A stretch of DNA of 64,000 bases from Kineosporiaceae bacterium (GTDB lineage: Bacteria; Actinomycetota; Actinomycetes; Actinomycetales; Kineosporiaceae). Location of the stretch: positions 34,905-98,904 of the forward strand of contig JAEUJN010000018.1 of assembly GCA_016794595.1 (NCBI GenBank), given 5' to 3'. This document shows, piece after piece, positions 47,246-56,060 of the stretch; the first letter of the stretch is position 1, and the number at the start of each line of letters is the position of its first letter. Made by a program: the position numbers and the translations under genes. The notes beneath the pieces are model-generated. The model ran no database searches and was not told the DNA's origin. It worked only from the letters and a program-made list of their open reading frames with translations.

Positions 47246-47854
47246 TCAGCGGGCATCGAAGGTCAGCACCCTCTCGGAGGTGTTGAACTGCACCTCGACG
47301 TGCAGATCCCGAGCGCTGGTGTCGGGTAGGGCGACGACGTAGGTGCCGCTGGCGCGACCGCCGGGGGCCAGTGAGCCGGCCAACGGCTTGGCCGGTGGCG
47401 CATCGCTGGGGCTGGCCGGCAGAGTCCCGACGGTGGCGTTCACCGCCATCGCGCCCAGGTCGAGGGCGGTGGAGGAGTTGTTGCGCACGGTCACGGTGAA
47501 GGACAGCCCGGGACCCCCCAGGTCACCAGGTCCCTGGCCGGTCAGGGTGAGGGAGCGCCGGCCACTGACCCGCACGGTGACCCCGGTGCGCAGCTCGCTG
47601 TCGCGGTCCACTCCGACCGGTGCCTGTCGCTTGGTGCCCACGATCGGCTTCTCGGTGGAGCGCCCGGGCTCGCGGGGTCCGCGAGCCGGTACCGCGGCGG
47701 GGGCGGCCGCCGGTGCCGCGGCCGCGGCTGGAGGCGGGGTGGCGGCTGAGCCGGACGGCGTTGCTGCCCAGGCGATCCCACCGATCACGGCAACAACGGC
47801 AGCGCCCGACACCAGGGCAGGGGGCAGGGTGGCCAACCCCGGACGAGCCTTCAC
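47246..47854 (-). CDS. Exported small protein, paralogue of the lipoprotein at 51150
   Basis: A 202-aa protein with a transmembrane or signal segment (LVSGAAVVAVIGGIAWAA), an Ala/Pro-rich spacer and a beta-rich C-terminal domain. LSFTVTVRNNSSTALDLGAMAVNATVGTLPASPSD...LAGSLAPGGRASGTYVVALP matches the 200-aa lipoprotein at 51150-51752 (about a third identical by eye). The fold resembles extracellular immunoglobulin-like DUF4352 domains, by eye only. It is 97 bp upstream of the propeller gene on the same strand, so probably co-expressed. Confidence 0.75.
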   Translation of the reverse strand: MKARPGLATLPPALVSGAAVVAVIGGIAWAATPSGSAATPPPAAAAAPAAAPAAVPARGPREPGRSTEKPIVGTKRQAPVGVDRDSELRTGVTVRVSGRRSLTLTGQGPGDLGGPGLSFTVTVRNNSSTALDLGAMAVNATVGTLPASPSDAPPAKPLAGSLAPGGRASGTYVVALPDTSARDLHVEVQFNTSERVLTFDAR

Positions 47855-48303
47855 CGCAGAATCCTCCTCGTGGACTCAGGTACCCGGGGAACCGTGTTGA
47901 TCACTGAAGCTCGAAGCGAGGTCATTACCAGCATTCGGTCATTCCGAAGTTAAGGTGACCCTAACGCCATCAACCGTGCCCAGGTGCGCCATTCCCCAGA
48001 CTGCCCGCTCATGGCCCTCTCCATCGTGGGAGGTCGTCGCCGGTCCGGGAGGCGTTCGGGTTGACCCCAACCCGTTTGGCCGGATCGGGTGTCTCGCCAG
48101 GTCTGCACTCGCGTCAGGCACGGGACGGCTGTCGGGTACGGCAATCGGGCTGAGGTCAGTCGAAGCAGGAGCTGCGCCGCGGTTTCTGAGTCAGGATGAG
48201 GGCGGACGCCGGAACGATCACGCAGGACGAGCATCGGTGCTCGCTGTGGTGCGTCCGCCGCCGTCCCGCCCCTCGATCCCCCCGGATATTGGTGAGCCTG
48301 CGC
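47855..48303. other. 449-bp divergent intergenic region with a palindromic operator candidate
   Basis: No convincing gene; the plus frame open from 48196 is Arg/Cys-rich and unlike the phosphatidyltransferase it leads into. It holds GTTAAGGTGACCCTAAC (47949-47965), a near-perfect 7-3-7 palindrome with a single mismatch, about 95 bp before the start of the 202-aa protein gene. It could bind a dimeric regulator. It falls short of the DtxR/IdeR consensus. Confidence 0.45.
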
Positions 48304-49137
48304 ATGACCGCCCCATCGTCCCGCCCATCCCCGACCCAGCCTCCGACCGAGGCCTCGACCCAGGCTCCGACCACGGGTGCCGAAGCCTCGCCCGGGCGAG
48401 AGGGTCCGCCGTCCGTCGCCGAGGCGATGCGCCGGCTCGCGGCGGCGCAGAAACCGGCGACCAAGGGCTCGCCGCCGTATTCGGTGTTCGTGAACCGGCG
48501 ACTGGGGCGGCTGTTCGCCGCGATCGCGTATCGATTCGGGCTGACCCCCAACCAGGTCAGCATGATCAGCGCGGTCTTCACCACCGCAGGCGTTGCCACC
48601 ATCGCCCTGGTCGAGCCCGCCCACTCGGCAGTCGGGCTGGTCGTCACCCTGCTGCTGGTCGTCGGCTACGGGCTGGACGCCGCAGACGGTCAACTGGCCA
48701 GGCTGCGCGGTGGCGGGTCGCCGGCCGGAGAGTGGCTCGACCATGTTCTCGACTCGTTCAAGGCAACGGCGGTCCACCTGGCGGTCCTGATCGGACTGTT
48801 CCGCTTCCACGAGGTGGCCACGGCGTGGTTGCTGGTCCCGCTCGCCTACACGATGGTCGATTCGGGGCTGTTCTTCGCCACCTGGATCACCGAGCGGTTG
48901 CGCAAGGAGACCGGGGTTGCCGTCCCGGTGCAGCCGGCGGTGCCCTCGGCGGGCCTGTGGATTCGTCGAATCCTGTTGCTGCCCACTGATTACGGGATCC
49001 TCACCCTCGTGATGATCAGCCTGCCGTTCACCACCGCGTTCCTGGTCCTCTACGGGGTGATGTTCCTCGGGACGGCGGCGTTCACGGCCGCGGCCCTGCC
49101 CAAGTGGTTCCGCGAGATCTCCCGCGCGGGCGGCTGA
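48304..49137 (+). CDS. CDP-alcohol phosphatidyltransferase family protein
   Basis: A 277-aa integral membrane enzyme that moves a phosphoalcohol from CDP to an acceptor alcohol. The family motif is complete: DGQLARLRGGGSPAGEWLDHVLD (DG-x2-AR-x8-G-x3-D-x3-D). About six transmembrane helices follow a Pro/Thr-rich cytoplasmic leader. Its place in an exopolysaccharide region suggests a phospholipid, inositol-type or polymer-linkage product rather than core phosphatidylglycerol. The start may be ATG 48304 or GTG 48292. Confidence 0.88.
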   Translation: MTAPSSRPSPTQPPTEASTQAPTTGAEASPGREGPPSVAEAMRRLAAAQKPATKGSPPYSVFVNRRLGRLFAAIAYRFGLTPNQVSMISAVFTTAGVATIALVEPAHSAVGLVVTLLLVVGYGLDAADGQLARLRGGGSPAGEWLDHVLDSFKATAVHLAVLIGLFRFHEVATAWLLVPLAYTMVDSGLFFATWITERLRKETGVAVPVQPAVPSAGLWIRRILLLPTDYGILTLVMISLPFTTAFLVLYGVMFLGTAAFTAAALPKWFREISRAGG

Positions 49138-49150
49138 TCGCCCCGCCGCT

Positions 49151-49213
49151 GGCCTGGTCTGGGTCTGGTCTGGGCCGGGTCTTGGTCTGCTCCTGGTCTG
49201 GTCGTGGCCTGGC
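49151..49213. repeat. Degenerate CTGGT/CTGGG repeats
   Basis: A short tract of imperfect 5-6 bp repeats (CTGGTCTGGG and variants) between the phosphatidyltransferase stop and the convergent PIG-L gene stop. It has no dyad symmetry. Confidence 0.6.
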
Positions 49214-49221
49214 TGCGGCTC

Positions 49222-50043
49222 TCAGGTGGTGAGCCGCACCAGGGTCGCCGGACCGTCGATCTCCGGCCCCCACCACAGCTCGTCGCCGGTGAGCGGAACA
49301 CCCTCGGGGTACAGCGCTGCCGCCTGGGTGCGGTAGTGCAGCACGAGGTCGCGCTTGCGGACGGCGCCGCCGGAGTACTCCGTCCGGGTCAGTGACCGGG
49401 AGGTCAGGAACTCGGGATCCGGCGGGCTGGTCAGGACATAGGGGTGATCGGCGTAGAAGCCCAGCCTGTCCGCCGGCACCGCTGCGCACGCGGCGTCCCG
49501 GACCAGGACGTGGTCGACATGACCGCCCGCGCCCAGGGGGGCCAGGACCAGGTGGTCGCCGCCGGCGTGGTCGGCGACCCACTGCCGGATCCAGTCGCCC
49601 ACCTGCCGTGGGCACTCGTGGTCGGCCCGCGCCACGCGCCCGGCGGCCAGGCCGAAGCGGTAGGTCCGGTAGACGTGAACGAGTTCGGGCACCCGGCGGG
49701 CCAGAGCCCGCGGCACCGGGGCCCGGCGGCGGCGGAAGATCCCGTCGGTCAGGCCGACGTGCACCACCTCGGCCCACGGCGACAAGGCCTCCAGGTCCTC
49801 GGCCCGGCGGGCCGCGAACAGCGGGTCAGGCTCCCCGGGGGCACCGGCGCGGTGCGCTACGGCCAGGAAGGCACGCCCCGACCGGGTGGGCAGGGGGTCG
49901 GCGCCGGCCGTGGTGAAGAAGGTGGCCACGCTCGCCCGCACATCGCCGGAGAGCCCGGTGAGCACCCCGCCGCACGACAGCGCCGCGTCGTCCAGGTGTG
50001 GGGACAGCACCAGCAACGACAACCCTGGTCGAACCTCGGACAC
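49222..50043 (-). CDS. PIG-L family deacetylase
   Basis: A 273-aa zinc-dependent N-acetylsugar deacetylase-like protein. The zinc/catalytic motif is LVLSPHLDDAALSCGG (12-27), and the third ligand is in APLGAGGHVDHVLVRDA. Family members act on N-acetylglucosamine conjugates (GPI, mycothiol precursor) or similar. In this region a sugar of the exported polymer, or a glycan precursor, is a fair guess. It is followed on the other strand by the GT2 gene at 50176, with 130 bp between their starts. Confidence 0.88.
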   Translation of the reverse strand: MSEVRPGLSLLVLSPHLDDAALSCGGVLTGLSGDVRASVATFFTTAGADPLPTRSGRAFLAVAHRAGAPGEPDPLFAARRAEDLEALSPWAEVVHVGLTDGIFRRRRAPVPRALARRVPELVHVYRTYRFGLAAGRVARADHECPRQVGDWIRQWVADHAGGDHLVLAPLGAGGHVDHVLVRDAACAAVPADRLGFYADHPYVLTSPPDPEFLTSRSLTRTEYSGGAVRKRDLVLHYRTQAAALYPEGVPLTGDELWWGPEIDGPATLVRLTT

Positions 50044-50175
50044 GGCGAAGTCCTCCTGCGCTCGGGTCGAACAACCGCCCGGACGGCGGCGGGCCCGGCG
50101 CGAAACCTACCTTCCCTCGGGTGGCTCCGGCGGTGATCCGCGGACGGCACCCGCCAGGGGATCTAGCCTGGAGTC

Positions 50176-51153
50176 GTGCCGCTCCGGGTCGTCGTCGCCG
50201 TCCTCACGTATCGCCGTCCGCAGCACATCATCGAGCTCGTGCCGATGCTGTGCGCGCAACTGGACGCTGCCCGCGACCTCGTCGCCCGCGGAGCCTCCGG
50301 GACCGTGCTGGTGGTCGACAACGACCCGGACGCCGGGGCGCGCGAGCAGGTCGAGGCCGTGGGGGATCCTCGGGTTCGGTACGTGCACGAGCCGGTGCCG
50401 GGCATCGTGGCCGGGCGCAACCGAGCCCTGGACGAGGCCGGCGAGGCCGACGTCCTGGTGTTCATCGACGATGACGAGCGGCCCACCCCGCAATGGCTGC
50501 CCTTGCTGCTGACCACCTATCTCGAGAGCCGGCCGGCCGGGGTGGTGGGCCCCACCCGGTGCGTGTTCGAGGGCGAGGTCGACCCCTGGGTGCGTGAGGG
50601 GGGCTTCTTCGACCGACGCCGCCTGCCGACCGGATCGCGCGTGGACGTCGCAGCCACCAACAACCTCCTGCTCGACCTGGCCAGGGTGCGTTCCCTCGGG
50701 CTGCGGTTCGAGGATCGCTACGCCCAGATCGGCGGCTCCGATCACGAGTTCACCCGCCGGCTGGTCATGGGCGGTGGGGAGCTGGTGTGGAACAACGAGG
50801 CGATCGTCGATGACCTGATCCCGGCTGCCCGGACCACGTCGCGGTGGGTGACCCGCCGGGCCTATCGGATCGGCACCAGCGCGAGCCTGGTCGCCGTCCG
50901 GCTCGCCGACGGCCCGCGCAATCGGGCGCTGGCCCGGGCTCGCCACGTTCTGCTCGGCGGGAGCCGGGTGGGCGGAGGTCTGGTGCGGTTCGGGGTCGGC
51001 GTGCTGACCCGGTCCATCGGGCGCCGCGCCGCCGGGGTGCGCAACATCTCCCGCGGGCTGGGGCTGATGGCCGGCGCCTTCGGTCGCGGCTACGCCGAGT
51101 ATCGCCGCGACCCGAGTGCCGGCGCCCCGACTCCGGCGCAGGCCCGGTCGTGA
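50176..51153 (+). CDS. GT2-family glycosyltransferase
   Basis: A 325-aa GT-A enzyme. VVVAVLTYRRPQHIIELVP starts the nucleotide-sugar fold; VVDNDPDAGA and EPVPGIVAGRNRALDEA follow; the metal site is VFIDDDERPT. An extra block DPWVREGGFFDRRRLPTG ... ATNNLLLDLA and GGSDHEFTRRLV gives the likely acceptor region. The paralogue at 55083-56060 matches almost throughout. The start is GTG 50176 and the stop overlaps the lipoprotein start (GTGA). Confidence 0.9.
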   Translation: MPLRVVVAVLTYRRPQHIIELVPMLCAQLDAARDLVARGASGTVLVVDNDPDAGAREQVEAVGDPRVRYVHEPVPGIVAGRNRALDEAGEADVLVFIDDDERPTPQWLPLLLTTYLESRPAGVVGPTRCVFEGEVDPWVREGGFFDRRRLPTGSRVDVAATNNLLLDLARVRSLGLRFEDRYAQIGGSDHEFTRRLVMGGGELVWNNEAIVDDLIPAARTTSRWVTRRAYRIGTSASLVAVRLADGPRNRALARARHVLLGGSRVGGGLVRFGVGVLTRSIGRRAAGVRNISRGLGLMAGAFGRGYAEYRRDPSAGAPTPAQARS

Positions 51154-51752
51154 CCCGGGGACGCCGGGTCAGCCGGGGTGGCCGGGGCGTGATCGCCCTG
51201 TCCCTGCCGTTGTGGATGCTTGCTGGGTGCACCGATTCCTCGGGCGGTGCACCGCAGCCCGGCGGGTCGGCCACCGGTGCGTCGGTGGCCGGAACCGCCA
51301 CTCGCGCAACGGGTCCTGCACCGACCGTGCCCTCTGCCACCGAGCAACCGACGGTGGCCGCGTCCACTGCTCGACCGGTGCCGGTCTCCTCGGCGGCCAG
51401 TCTCACCGAGCAGGTGAGTGTCACCGTGACCCGGGTGCGCACGGTCAAGGTCACCTCCGAACAGCCTGGGCAGGTGGCCGGGCCCGCGGCCGCGGTCGAC
51501 CTGCTGGTCCGCAACGGCTCCGGCGAGGCGTTCGGGGTGGACGGTCTGACCGTCAATGCCACCACGGGTACCGACGTCGCCCTGGACGTCACGACCGCGG
51601 CGCCGTCGGATCAGCTGACCGGCAGCGTGCCGGCCGGTGGCTCGGCACGCGGGACCTACGTGTTCAGCCTGCCCGCCGGGGCGTCGATCGAGGGGCTTCG
51701 GATCGAGGTGGTCTCGGATCGGGCCCCGGTCGTCGTCCGGTTCATCGCCTGA
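51150..51752 (+). CDS. Lipoprotein, paralogue of the 202-aa exported protein
   Basis: A 200-aa protein with a basic leader, hydrophobic segment and lipobox (LPLWMLAGC), so it is likely lipid-anchored. A Ser/Thr/Ala-rich spacer and the conserved domain AAVDLLVRNGSGEAFGVDGLTVNATTGTDV...QLTGSVPAGGSARGTYVFSLPAG follow, matching the protein at 47246-47854. It is coupled to the upstream GT2 gene by GTGA overlap. Confidence 0.8.
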   Translation: MTRGRRVSRGGRGVIALSLPLWMLAGCTDSSGGAPQPGGSATGASVAGTATRATGPAPTVPSATEQPTVAASTARPVPVSSAASLTEQVSVTVTRVRTVKVTSEQPGQVAGPAAAVDLLVRNGSGEAFGVDGLTVNATTGTDVALDVTTAAPSDQLTGSVPAGGSARGTYVFSLPAGASIEGLRIEVVSDRAPVVVRFIA

Positions 51753-51767
51753 GCTTGTCGATGCACG

Positions 51768-51805
51768 AAAGATGCACGATCGTGCCCTCGAAACTGCATG
51801 ATCAC
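51768..51805. repeat. Decayed copy (5) of the dispersed palindrome
   Basis: The right arm TCGAAACTGCATGATCAC (51788-51805) has one change from the consensus. The left arm is scrambled (GATGCACGAAAGATGCACGA), so no long stem forms. It occupies the same kind of place, between convergent genes, and is followed by a run of nine G at 51812-51820. Confidence 0.7.
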
Positions 51806-51834
51806 GGGGGTGGGGGGGGGCCGAGGGGCCGGGG

Positions 51835-53535
51835 TCAGCCGTAGACCTTGACCAGGACCGTCGCGTCGTTGTCGTGCCAGACGTTGCCGGACTCGGTCAT
51901 GGTCGTGTTCCCGGTCCGCAGGACGGCGCAGCCGCTGATCGCCTGACCCCGTCCGAACCGGTTGCCCGACAGGGTCACCGGACCCAGGGACGAGCGGACC
52001 TTGTGGTTGATCTTGATCGAGCAGTCGCCGTTGTCCAGGAAGTTGCCGGTGAGGCTCAGGTTGGACACGGCGCCGACGTCCTGGGTCACCTGGACCGCCG
52101 CGTTCGTCGCCCCGGTGATCGTGTTGCCCGTCAGGACGATGTTGGCGCCCTTCATGATCTGCACGCCGTCGTTGTGGCTCGGCCCGCCGTCCTGCTCGGG
52201 ATCGGAGGCGTACCGGATGTGATCGTGCAGCCAGGAGTTCTCGACCCGGGCGTTGTCCCCGAAGATCTCGATCGAGTCGACGGTCCGGGCGATGTCGAGC
52301 CGTCGTGCGGTGAAGTTGAACCCCTTGATCCCGTTGGAGTACACGCTGGGGTTGTCCGGGATGATCGTGGTGTCCTCGATCACCAGGTTCGCGTACCCGT
52401 CCACCGAGTGGATCATGCCCTTGCCGGTCTGACCCGCGACCCCGCGCACCCGGGTGCGGCTGATCGTGACGTTGGCTGCCTTGACGATGATCTGGCCGTG
52501 GACGTCGAGGGCGTCGACGTGGGTGCCGGACTGGGTGATGGTCAGGTCCCCGTAGTGCGGCTTCAGCACGGTGCCGGGCGGGACGCCGCGATTGGAGTTC
52601 GAGACCGGCGGCGGCGCCGTGGTGGTCGAGGCCGGCGGCGTGCTGGTGCCGGTGGTCGTGCCGGTCGGCGGCTTGGTGGTGCTGGTCGTGGTCGATGTCG
52701 TGGTGGTCGGCGGTTTCGTGGTCGTGGTGGGCGGCACCGTGGTGGGTGCCGTGGTGGTGGCCGGTGCCTGCGACGTGGGCTGGGGCTGGGTCTGGGTGTT
52801 CCCGCCCTGGGTGCTCCCGGCACCCTGCGGACCGGTGCCGGTTCCGGTTCCGGTTCCGGGCTGGGTCGGGGCCTGAGGCTGGGGCTGTTGTGCGGCGGGG
52901 GGATCGTCGGTGGGGTCCCCCGGCCGGACGCCGTCCGTCGAGGTCGACTCACCTTGCGCGGGCGGGTTGGCCGGGGCCGCCGCGGCGAAGGGGGCCACGG
53001 CAGGCGGCGCGAGCTCGGGGCTGTCGGACCTCTCGGTGATGCCGTCGGGGGTCGCCTGATTCGCCGGGGAGGATGACCCGGAGCCGGCCCCGTCCTGCAA
53101 CGGCAGGCTGCTCGGGGCTGACGCGCGTGCGGCGGCATCCTGGCCGACCGACCGGCGTTTGGCCGAGGGCTTGGTGGTCGGCGGCGTGGTGGCCGAGGTG
53201 CCCGACTGCCCTCTGCGCGCCTTCGCCCGCGCTGCAGCTGCACCCGAGGCGGCGTCCGCTCGGTGGGGGCCCGACTGCAACTCCGCCTGGATGGTGACGT
53301 CTGCCCGGTCGGACCCGAGACCGTTCACGGCTCCGAGGCCGGTGGCCACGCCAGCCGCGGTCAGGGCGACCACCAGCCCCACACCGAGCGGGCCCGAGAG
53401 CCGAGAACGACGGCGGTGGAGGGTTCGCGAGGACTCCCGGCGAACCCGGCGTCGGGACCGGTCGAGGGGAGCATCGAGCACCACGGCCTCGACGCCGTCC
53501 GCGTCGACCGATGTGCCGCGAGCGTCGTCCGCCAC
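51835..53535 (-). CDS. Membrane-anchored parallel beta-helix protein with Thr/Pro-rich stalk
   Basis: A 566-aa protein. A basic cytoplasmic leader (about 60 residues) is followed by one transmembrane helix (LGVGLVVALTAAGVATGLGAV), a 200-residue low-complexity stalk rich in Thr/Pro/Gln/Gly (TTTTKPPTTTTSTTTSTT), and a C-terminal right-handed beta-helix (GVQIMKGANIVLTGNTITGATNAAVQV, NLSLTGNFLDNGDCSIKIN, PVTLSGNRF) as in pectate-lyase-like proteins. A carbohydrate-binding, modifying or epimerase-like role is possible. GTG 53535 has GAGGGA upstream; the open frame before it is non-homologous. Confidence 0.82.
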   Translation of the reverse strand: MADDARGTSVDADGVEAVVLDAPLDRSRRRVRRESSRTLHRRRSRLSGPLGVGLVVALTAAGVATGLGAVNGLGSDRADVTIQAELQSGPHRADAASGAAAARAKARRGQSGTSATTPPTTKPSAKRRSVGQDAAARASAPSSLPLQDGAGSGSSSPANQATPDGITERSDSPELAPPAVAPFAAAAPANPPAQGESTSTDGVRPGDPTDDPPAAQQPQPQAPTQPGTGTGTGTGPQGAGSTQGGNTQTQPQPTSQAPATTTAPTTVPPTTTTKPPTTTTSTTTSTTKPPTGTTTGTSTPPASTTTAPPPVSNSNRGVPPGTVLKPHYGDLTITQSGTHVDALDVHGQIIVKAANVTISRTRVRGVAGQTGKGMIHSVDGYANLVIEDTTIIPDNPSVYSNGIKGFNFTARRLDIARTVDSIEIFGDNARVENSWLHDHIRYASDPEQDGGPSHNDGVQIMKGANIVLTGNTITGATNAAVQVTQDVGAVSNLSLTGNFLDNGDCSIKINHKVRSSLGPVTLSGNRFGRGQAISGCAVLRTGNTTMTESGNVWHDNDATVLVKVYG

Positions 53536-53784
53536 CCGTGTCCCTCGTCGCCGTCCGCACGGTGCTGCAGATCGCAGAGCCGTCGCCCCCTGCCGGAAGC
53601 GTCGCCAGTCTAGGCTCGCCACCGAGCCGAGGCGAAGGTGGCCCGAATCACGCGTCGGGCCTCCCACCTGCAGTGTTTATGAATCTCTTAACATATGGTC
53701 GAGTCGGCGCCGGGGCAGTGGCCAGGCGTGGTGCCCCCGATCTCCGCGGACAGTGAACGGACAGTCGCCCACCCTCACGGTGCG
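53536..53784. other. Intergenic gap in the polysaccharide region
   Basis: 249 bp between the beta-helix gene start and the O-antigen-ligase stop on the same strand. It contains the most AT-rich stretch of the region (around 53675-53702, TATGAATCTCTTAACATATG), probably the promoter of the beta-helix gene on the minus strand. No other gene is visible. Confidence 0.45.
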
Positions 53785-55086
53785 TCAGCGCCACCCTTGA
53801 GGAACGCTTGTCAGCTCCATAGGACGTCGCGCCTCGGCCACCACCCGCGGATCAGGCCTCGACTGGGGGCTGAGCAGGACGATCGCCAGGGGCAGGGCGA
53901 CGACCGGTACCAGGAACGCGCGGTCCACGAACCCCAGAGAGACCTCGAAGGTGGACGTCACCAGCAGGACGAGGACGAGGGCCAGCGGATGGTAGGCACC
54001 GCGGCCGGCCCAGCGGGCGGCCACCACGATCGCCTGGAGCAGGAGGAGCAGGACCAGGCCGGCCATGATCCAACCGCCGGTGACCAGCATCTGAACCAGC
54101 TCGTTGTGACCGTGGAAGGCCGTGGCGGTGATCTCCTCCGAGGATCCCCCCACCCGAGAGTACCACGAGGAACCCAGGCCGAAGGCCGGGTCCTCGGCCC
54201 AGGCGTCCAGGCTGCCGCGCCAGATGAACCCACGGTTCGTGAAGGCCAGGTCGTCCCGGGTCACCAGCGGGGTCACGGTCATCACCGTCAGGGCGAGCAC
54301 ACCCGCCAGCGCGGCCAGACCGGAGCGAACCGCCGGGGCCACGGCGGCGCAGGCGAGCGCGACCAGGAAGGCCACGGTCACGGCGATCAGGGAGCTGCGC
54401 GAGGAGGTCCAGACCAGAGCGCTCGCCACCAGCAGAGCAGCCGGGACCCGCCAGCGGCGGGGGAGGAGGGCCACCATGGTCACGCCGGCGGCGAGCACCT
54501 GGCCGAGGTTGTTGCCGGAGGTGAAGGGCCCGACCAGGATCCCGAACGGCAGCAACGCCTTCTCCGGGACGATGGCGTCCCCGCCGGAGTCGGTGAACAG
54601 CCCCTGGCTGGGCAGGACTATCGCGAGCGCGAGGGAGAGCCCGGCGCCCAGAACGGTCAGGATCGCGACGTCCCGCAGCGCCTCCAGGCGGGGTTGCAGC
54701 ACCCAGACAGCCACCACCACGACCCCGTAGACGACGGTGGACGGCTTCGGGAACGACTGCAGCAACATGTCCCGGCTCGTCAGGTAGAGCCAGGGCAGCA
54801 GCATCACCGCCAGGGCAGCCAGGTTGGTGTCCGGCAGGCGCCGGGCCCGGCTGAGGACCACGCCGGCGCACCACAGGATCAAGAGCAGCTGGAGCCCCCG
54901 GTCGGCCAGCGAGGCCAGGGTGGTGTACGGCAGCCCCTCGCCCACGCCGACCCGGAACTTGGGTGAGGTGAGGCTCTGAAGCGTCCGGGGGACGAACACG
55001 GCCGACCAGGCCAGCAGGATCAGGACGCGCAGCGGGGTCAGGCGCCCGACCGCCCCGGGACGCCGGAAGGGCACGTGGAACCTCAC
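53785..55086 (-). CDS. O-antigen ligase / Wzy-type polymerase
   Basis: A 433-aa protein with about 11-12 hydrophobic segments. The Wzy_C signature is FTNRGFIWRGSLDAWAEDPAFGLGSSWY followed by HGHNELVQMLVTGGW. Such enzymes polymerise lipid-linked repeat units or ligate finished polymer outside the membrane. It is last of a five-gene minus-strand operon whose genes overlap by 4 bp or are separated by a few bases, after pseudokinase, Wzc-like ATPase, Wzx flippase and GT2. Confidence 0.85.
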   Translation of the reverse strand: MRFHVPFRRPGAVGRLTPLRVLILLAWSAVFVPRTLQSLTSPKFRVGVGEGLPYTTLASLADRGLQLLLILWCAGVVLSRARRLPDTNLAALAVMLLPWLYLTSRDMLLQSFPKPSTVVYGVVVVAVWVLQPRLEALRDVAILTVLGAGLSLALAIVLPSQGLFTDSGGDAIVPEKALLPFGILVGPFTSGNNLGQVLAAGVTMVALLPRRWRVPAALLVASALVWTSSRSSLIAVTVAFLVALACAAVAPAVRSGLAALAGVLALTVMTVTPLVTRDDLAFTNRGFIWRGSLDAWAEDPAFGLGSSWYSRVGGSSEEITATAFHGHNELVQMLVTGGWIMAGLVLLLLLQAIVVAARWAGRGAYHPLALVLVLLVTSTFEVSLGFVDRAFLVPVVALPLAIVLLSPQSRPDPRVVAEARRPMELTSVPQGWR

Positions 55087-56060
55087 GTCGTCCTCCGGTA
55101 CTCGGTGTAGACGTAGCCCACCACGCTCGCGGCCAGGCCCGCGGCGGCGGCGATGTCCCCGCTGCCCCGAGCCCGCGCGCCGAGGTCACGGCGGAGGAGC
55201 CCGACACCGGACCGCGCCACCCCCTCGGCCAGTCGCTTGCCCGCGCGTGCCAGGAGCTCGGCCCGGCGTGCGGCCGTGGAGCCTGTCGATCCATTGCGGC
55301 AAGCCAGGGTCAGGCTGACCCGCCCCCACACGTTGCCGGTCCTGAAGGCCCGGCGCAGCACCCACTGGCGGGACACCCGGCGCGCGGGTACCTCCTCGGT
55401 GACCACGGCCTCGTCGCACCAGCGCAGCTCGGCGCCGAGCGCGACCAGGGAGTGGGTGAGCATGGTGTCCGACCCGCCGGTGATGCCGAAGGCGGGATCG
55501 AACCGCAGCCCCAGCCGCTGCAGGGTGGCGAGGTCCAGCAGGAGATTGTTCGTGGCCGCTCCCTGCAGCCGGGTCCCCGTGGCCCGGCGGCGGCGCTCGA
55601 AGAACCCGCCGGCGCGCAGCCAGGGATCGATGTCATCCGGGTAGCGCGGCAGCACCGGCCCGGCGACGGCATCGGCACCGCAGGACCGCCAGTACCCGAC
55701 AAGGGTTGTCAGCCAACCGGATTGGGGGATCTCGTCGTCGTCCACGAACACGATGGCCCGCGACCCGCGGGCGCGCGCGTGCTCCAGCGCTGCGTTGCGC
55801 GCCGCGGCGATGCCGGGTTCCGGCTCGTGCAGGTAGGTGGCCGTGCGGCCGTCGACCGCGATCGATCCCACCAGCTCGGACGCCGAGCCCTCGGGGTCGT
55901 TGTCCACCACCACCACCTCGGCCACGGGCTCCACCTCACCCGCCTGGCGCAGCAGGTGCGGCAGGATCGCCCGCACGCCGTCCGGACGGCGGTAGGTCAG
56001 GACGGCGACCGTCACCTCGTCCGTGGCGGACCTCGCGTCCACCTCGTTCACCTCGCTCAT
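55083..56060 (-). CDS. GT2-family glycosyltransferase (operon copy)
   Basis: A 325-aa paralogue of the gene at 50176-51153: VTVAVLTYRRPDGVRAILPHLL, VVVDNDPEGSASELV, EPEPGIAAARNAALEHA, the metal site VFVDDDEIPQSGWL, then DPWLRAGGFFERRRRATG ... ATNNLLLDLA. It overlaps the Wzy-like gene by ATGA and the flippase stop by 4 bp, so it is clearly co-translated. The start is ATG 56060, giving exactly the same length as its paralogue. Confidence 0.92.
   Translation of the reverse strand: MSEVNEVDARSATDEVTVAVLTYRRPDGVRAILPHLLRQAGEVEPVAEVVVVDNDPEGSASELVGSIAVDGRTATYLHEPEPGIAAARNAALEHARARGSRAIVFVDDDEIPQSGWLTTLVGYWRSCGADAVAGPVLPRYPDDIDPWLRAGGFFERRRRATGTRLQGAATNNLLLDLATLQRLGLRFDPAFGITGGSDTMLTHSLVALGAELRWCDEAVVTEEVPARRVSRQWVLRRAFRTGNVWGRVSLTLACRNGSTGSTAARRAELLARAGKRLAEGVARSGVGLLRRDLGARARGSGDIAAAAGLAASVVGYVYTEYRRTT

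Noticed and set aside
45586..47286. 566-codon plus-strand frame opposite the propeller gene
   Set aside because: It is antisense to a clear secreted protein and rich in Gly/Arg/His/Val, the usual signature of a shadow frame.
47949..47965. DtxR/IdeR iron box
   Set aside because: The palindrome GTTAAGG-TGA-CCCTAAC shares only part of the TTAGG-TTAGGCTAA-CCTAA pattern, and the neighbouring genes are not iron genes; kept only as an unspecified operator candidate.
51806..51823. G-run as a phase-variation tract
   Set aside because: It lies between two convergent stop codons and not within a coding region or promoter, so slippage would have no evident effect.
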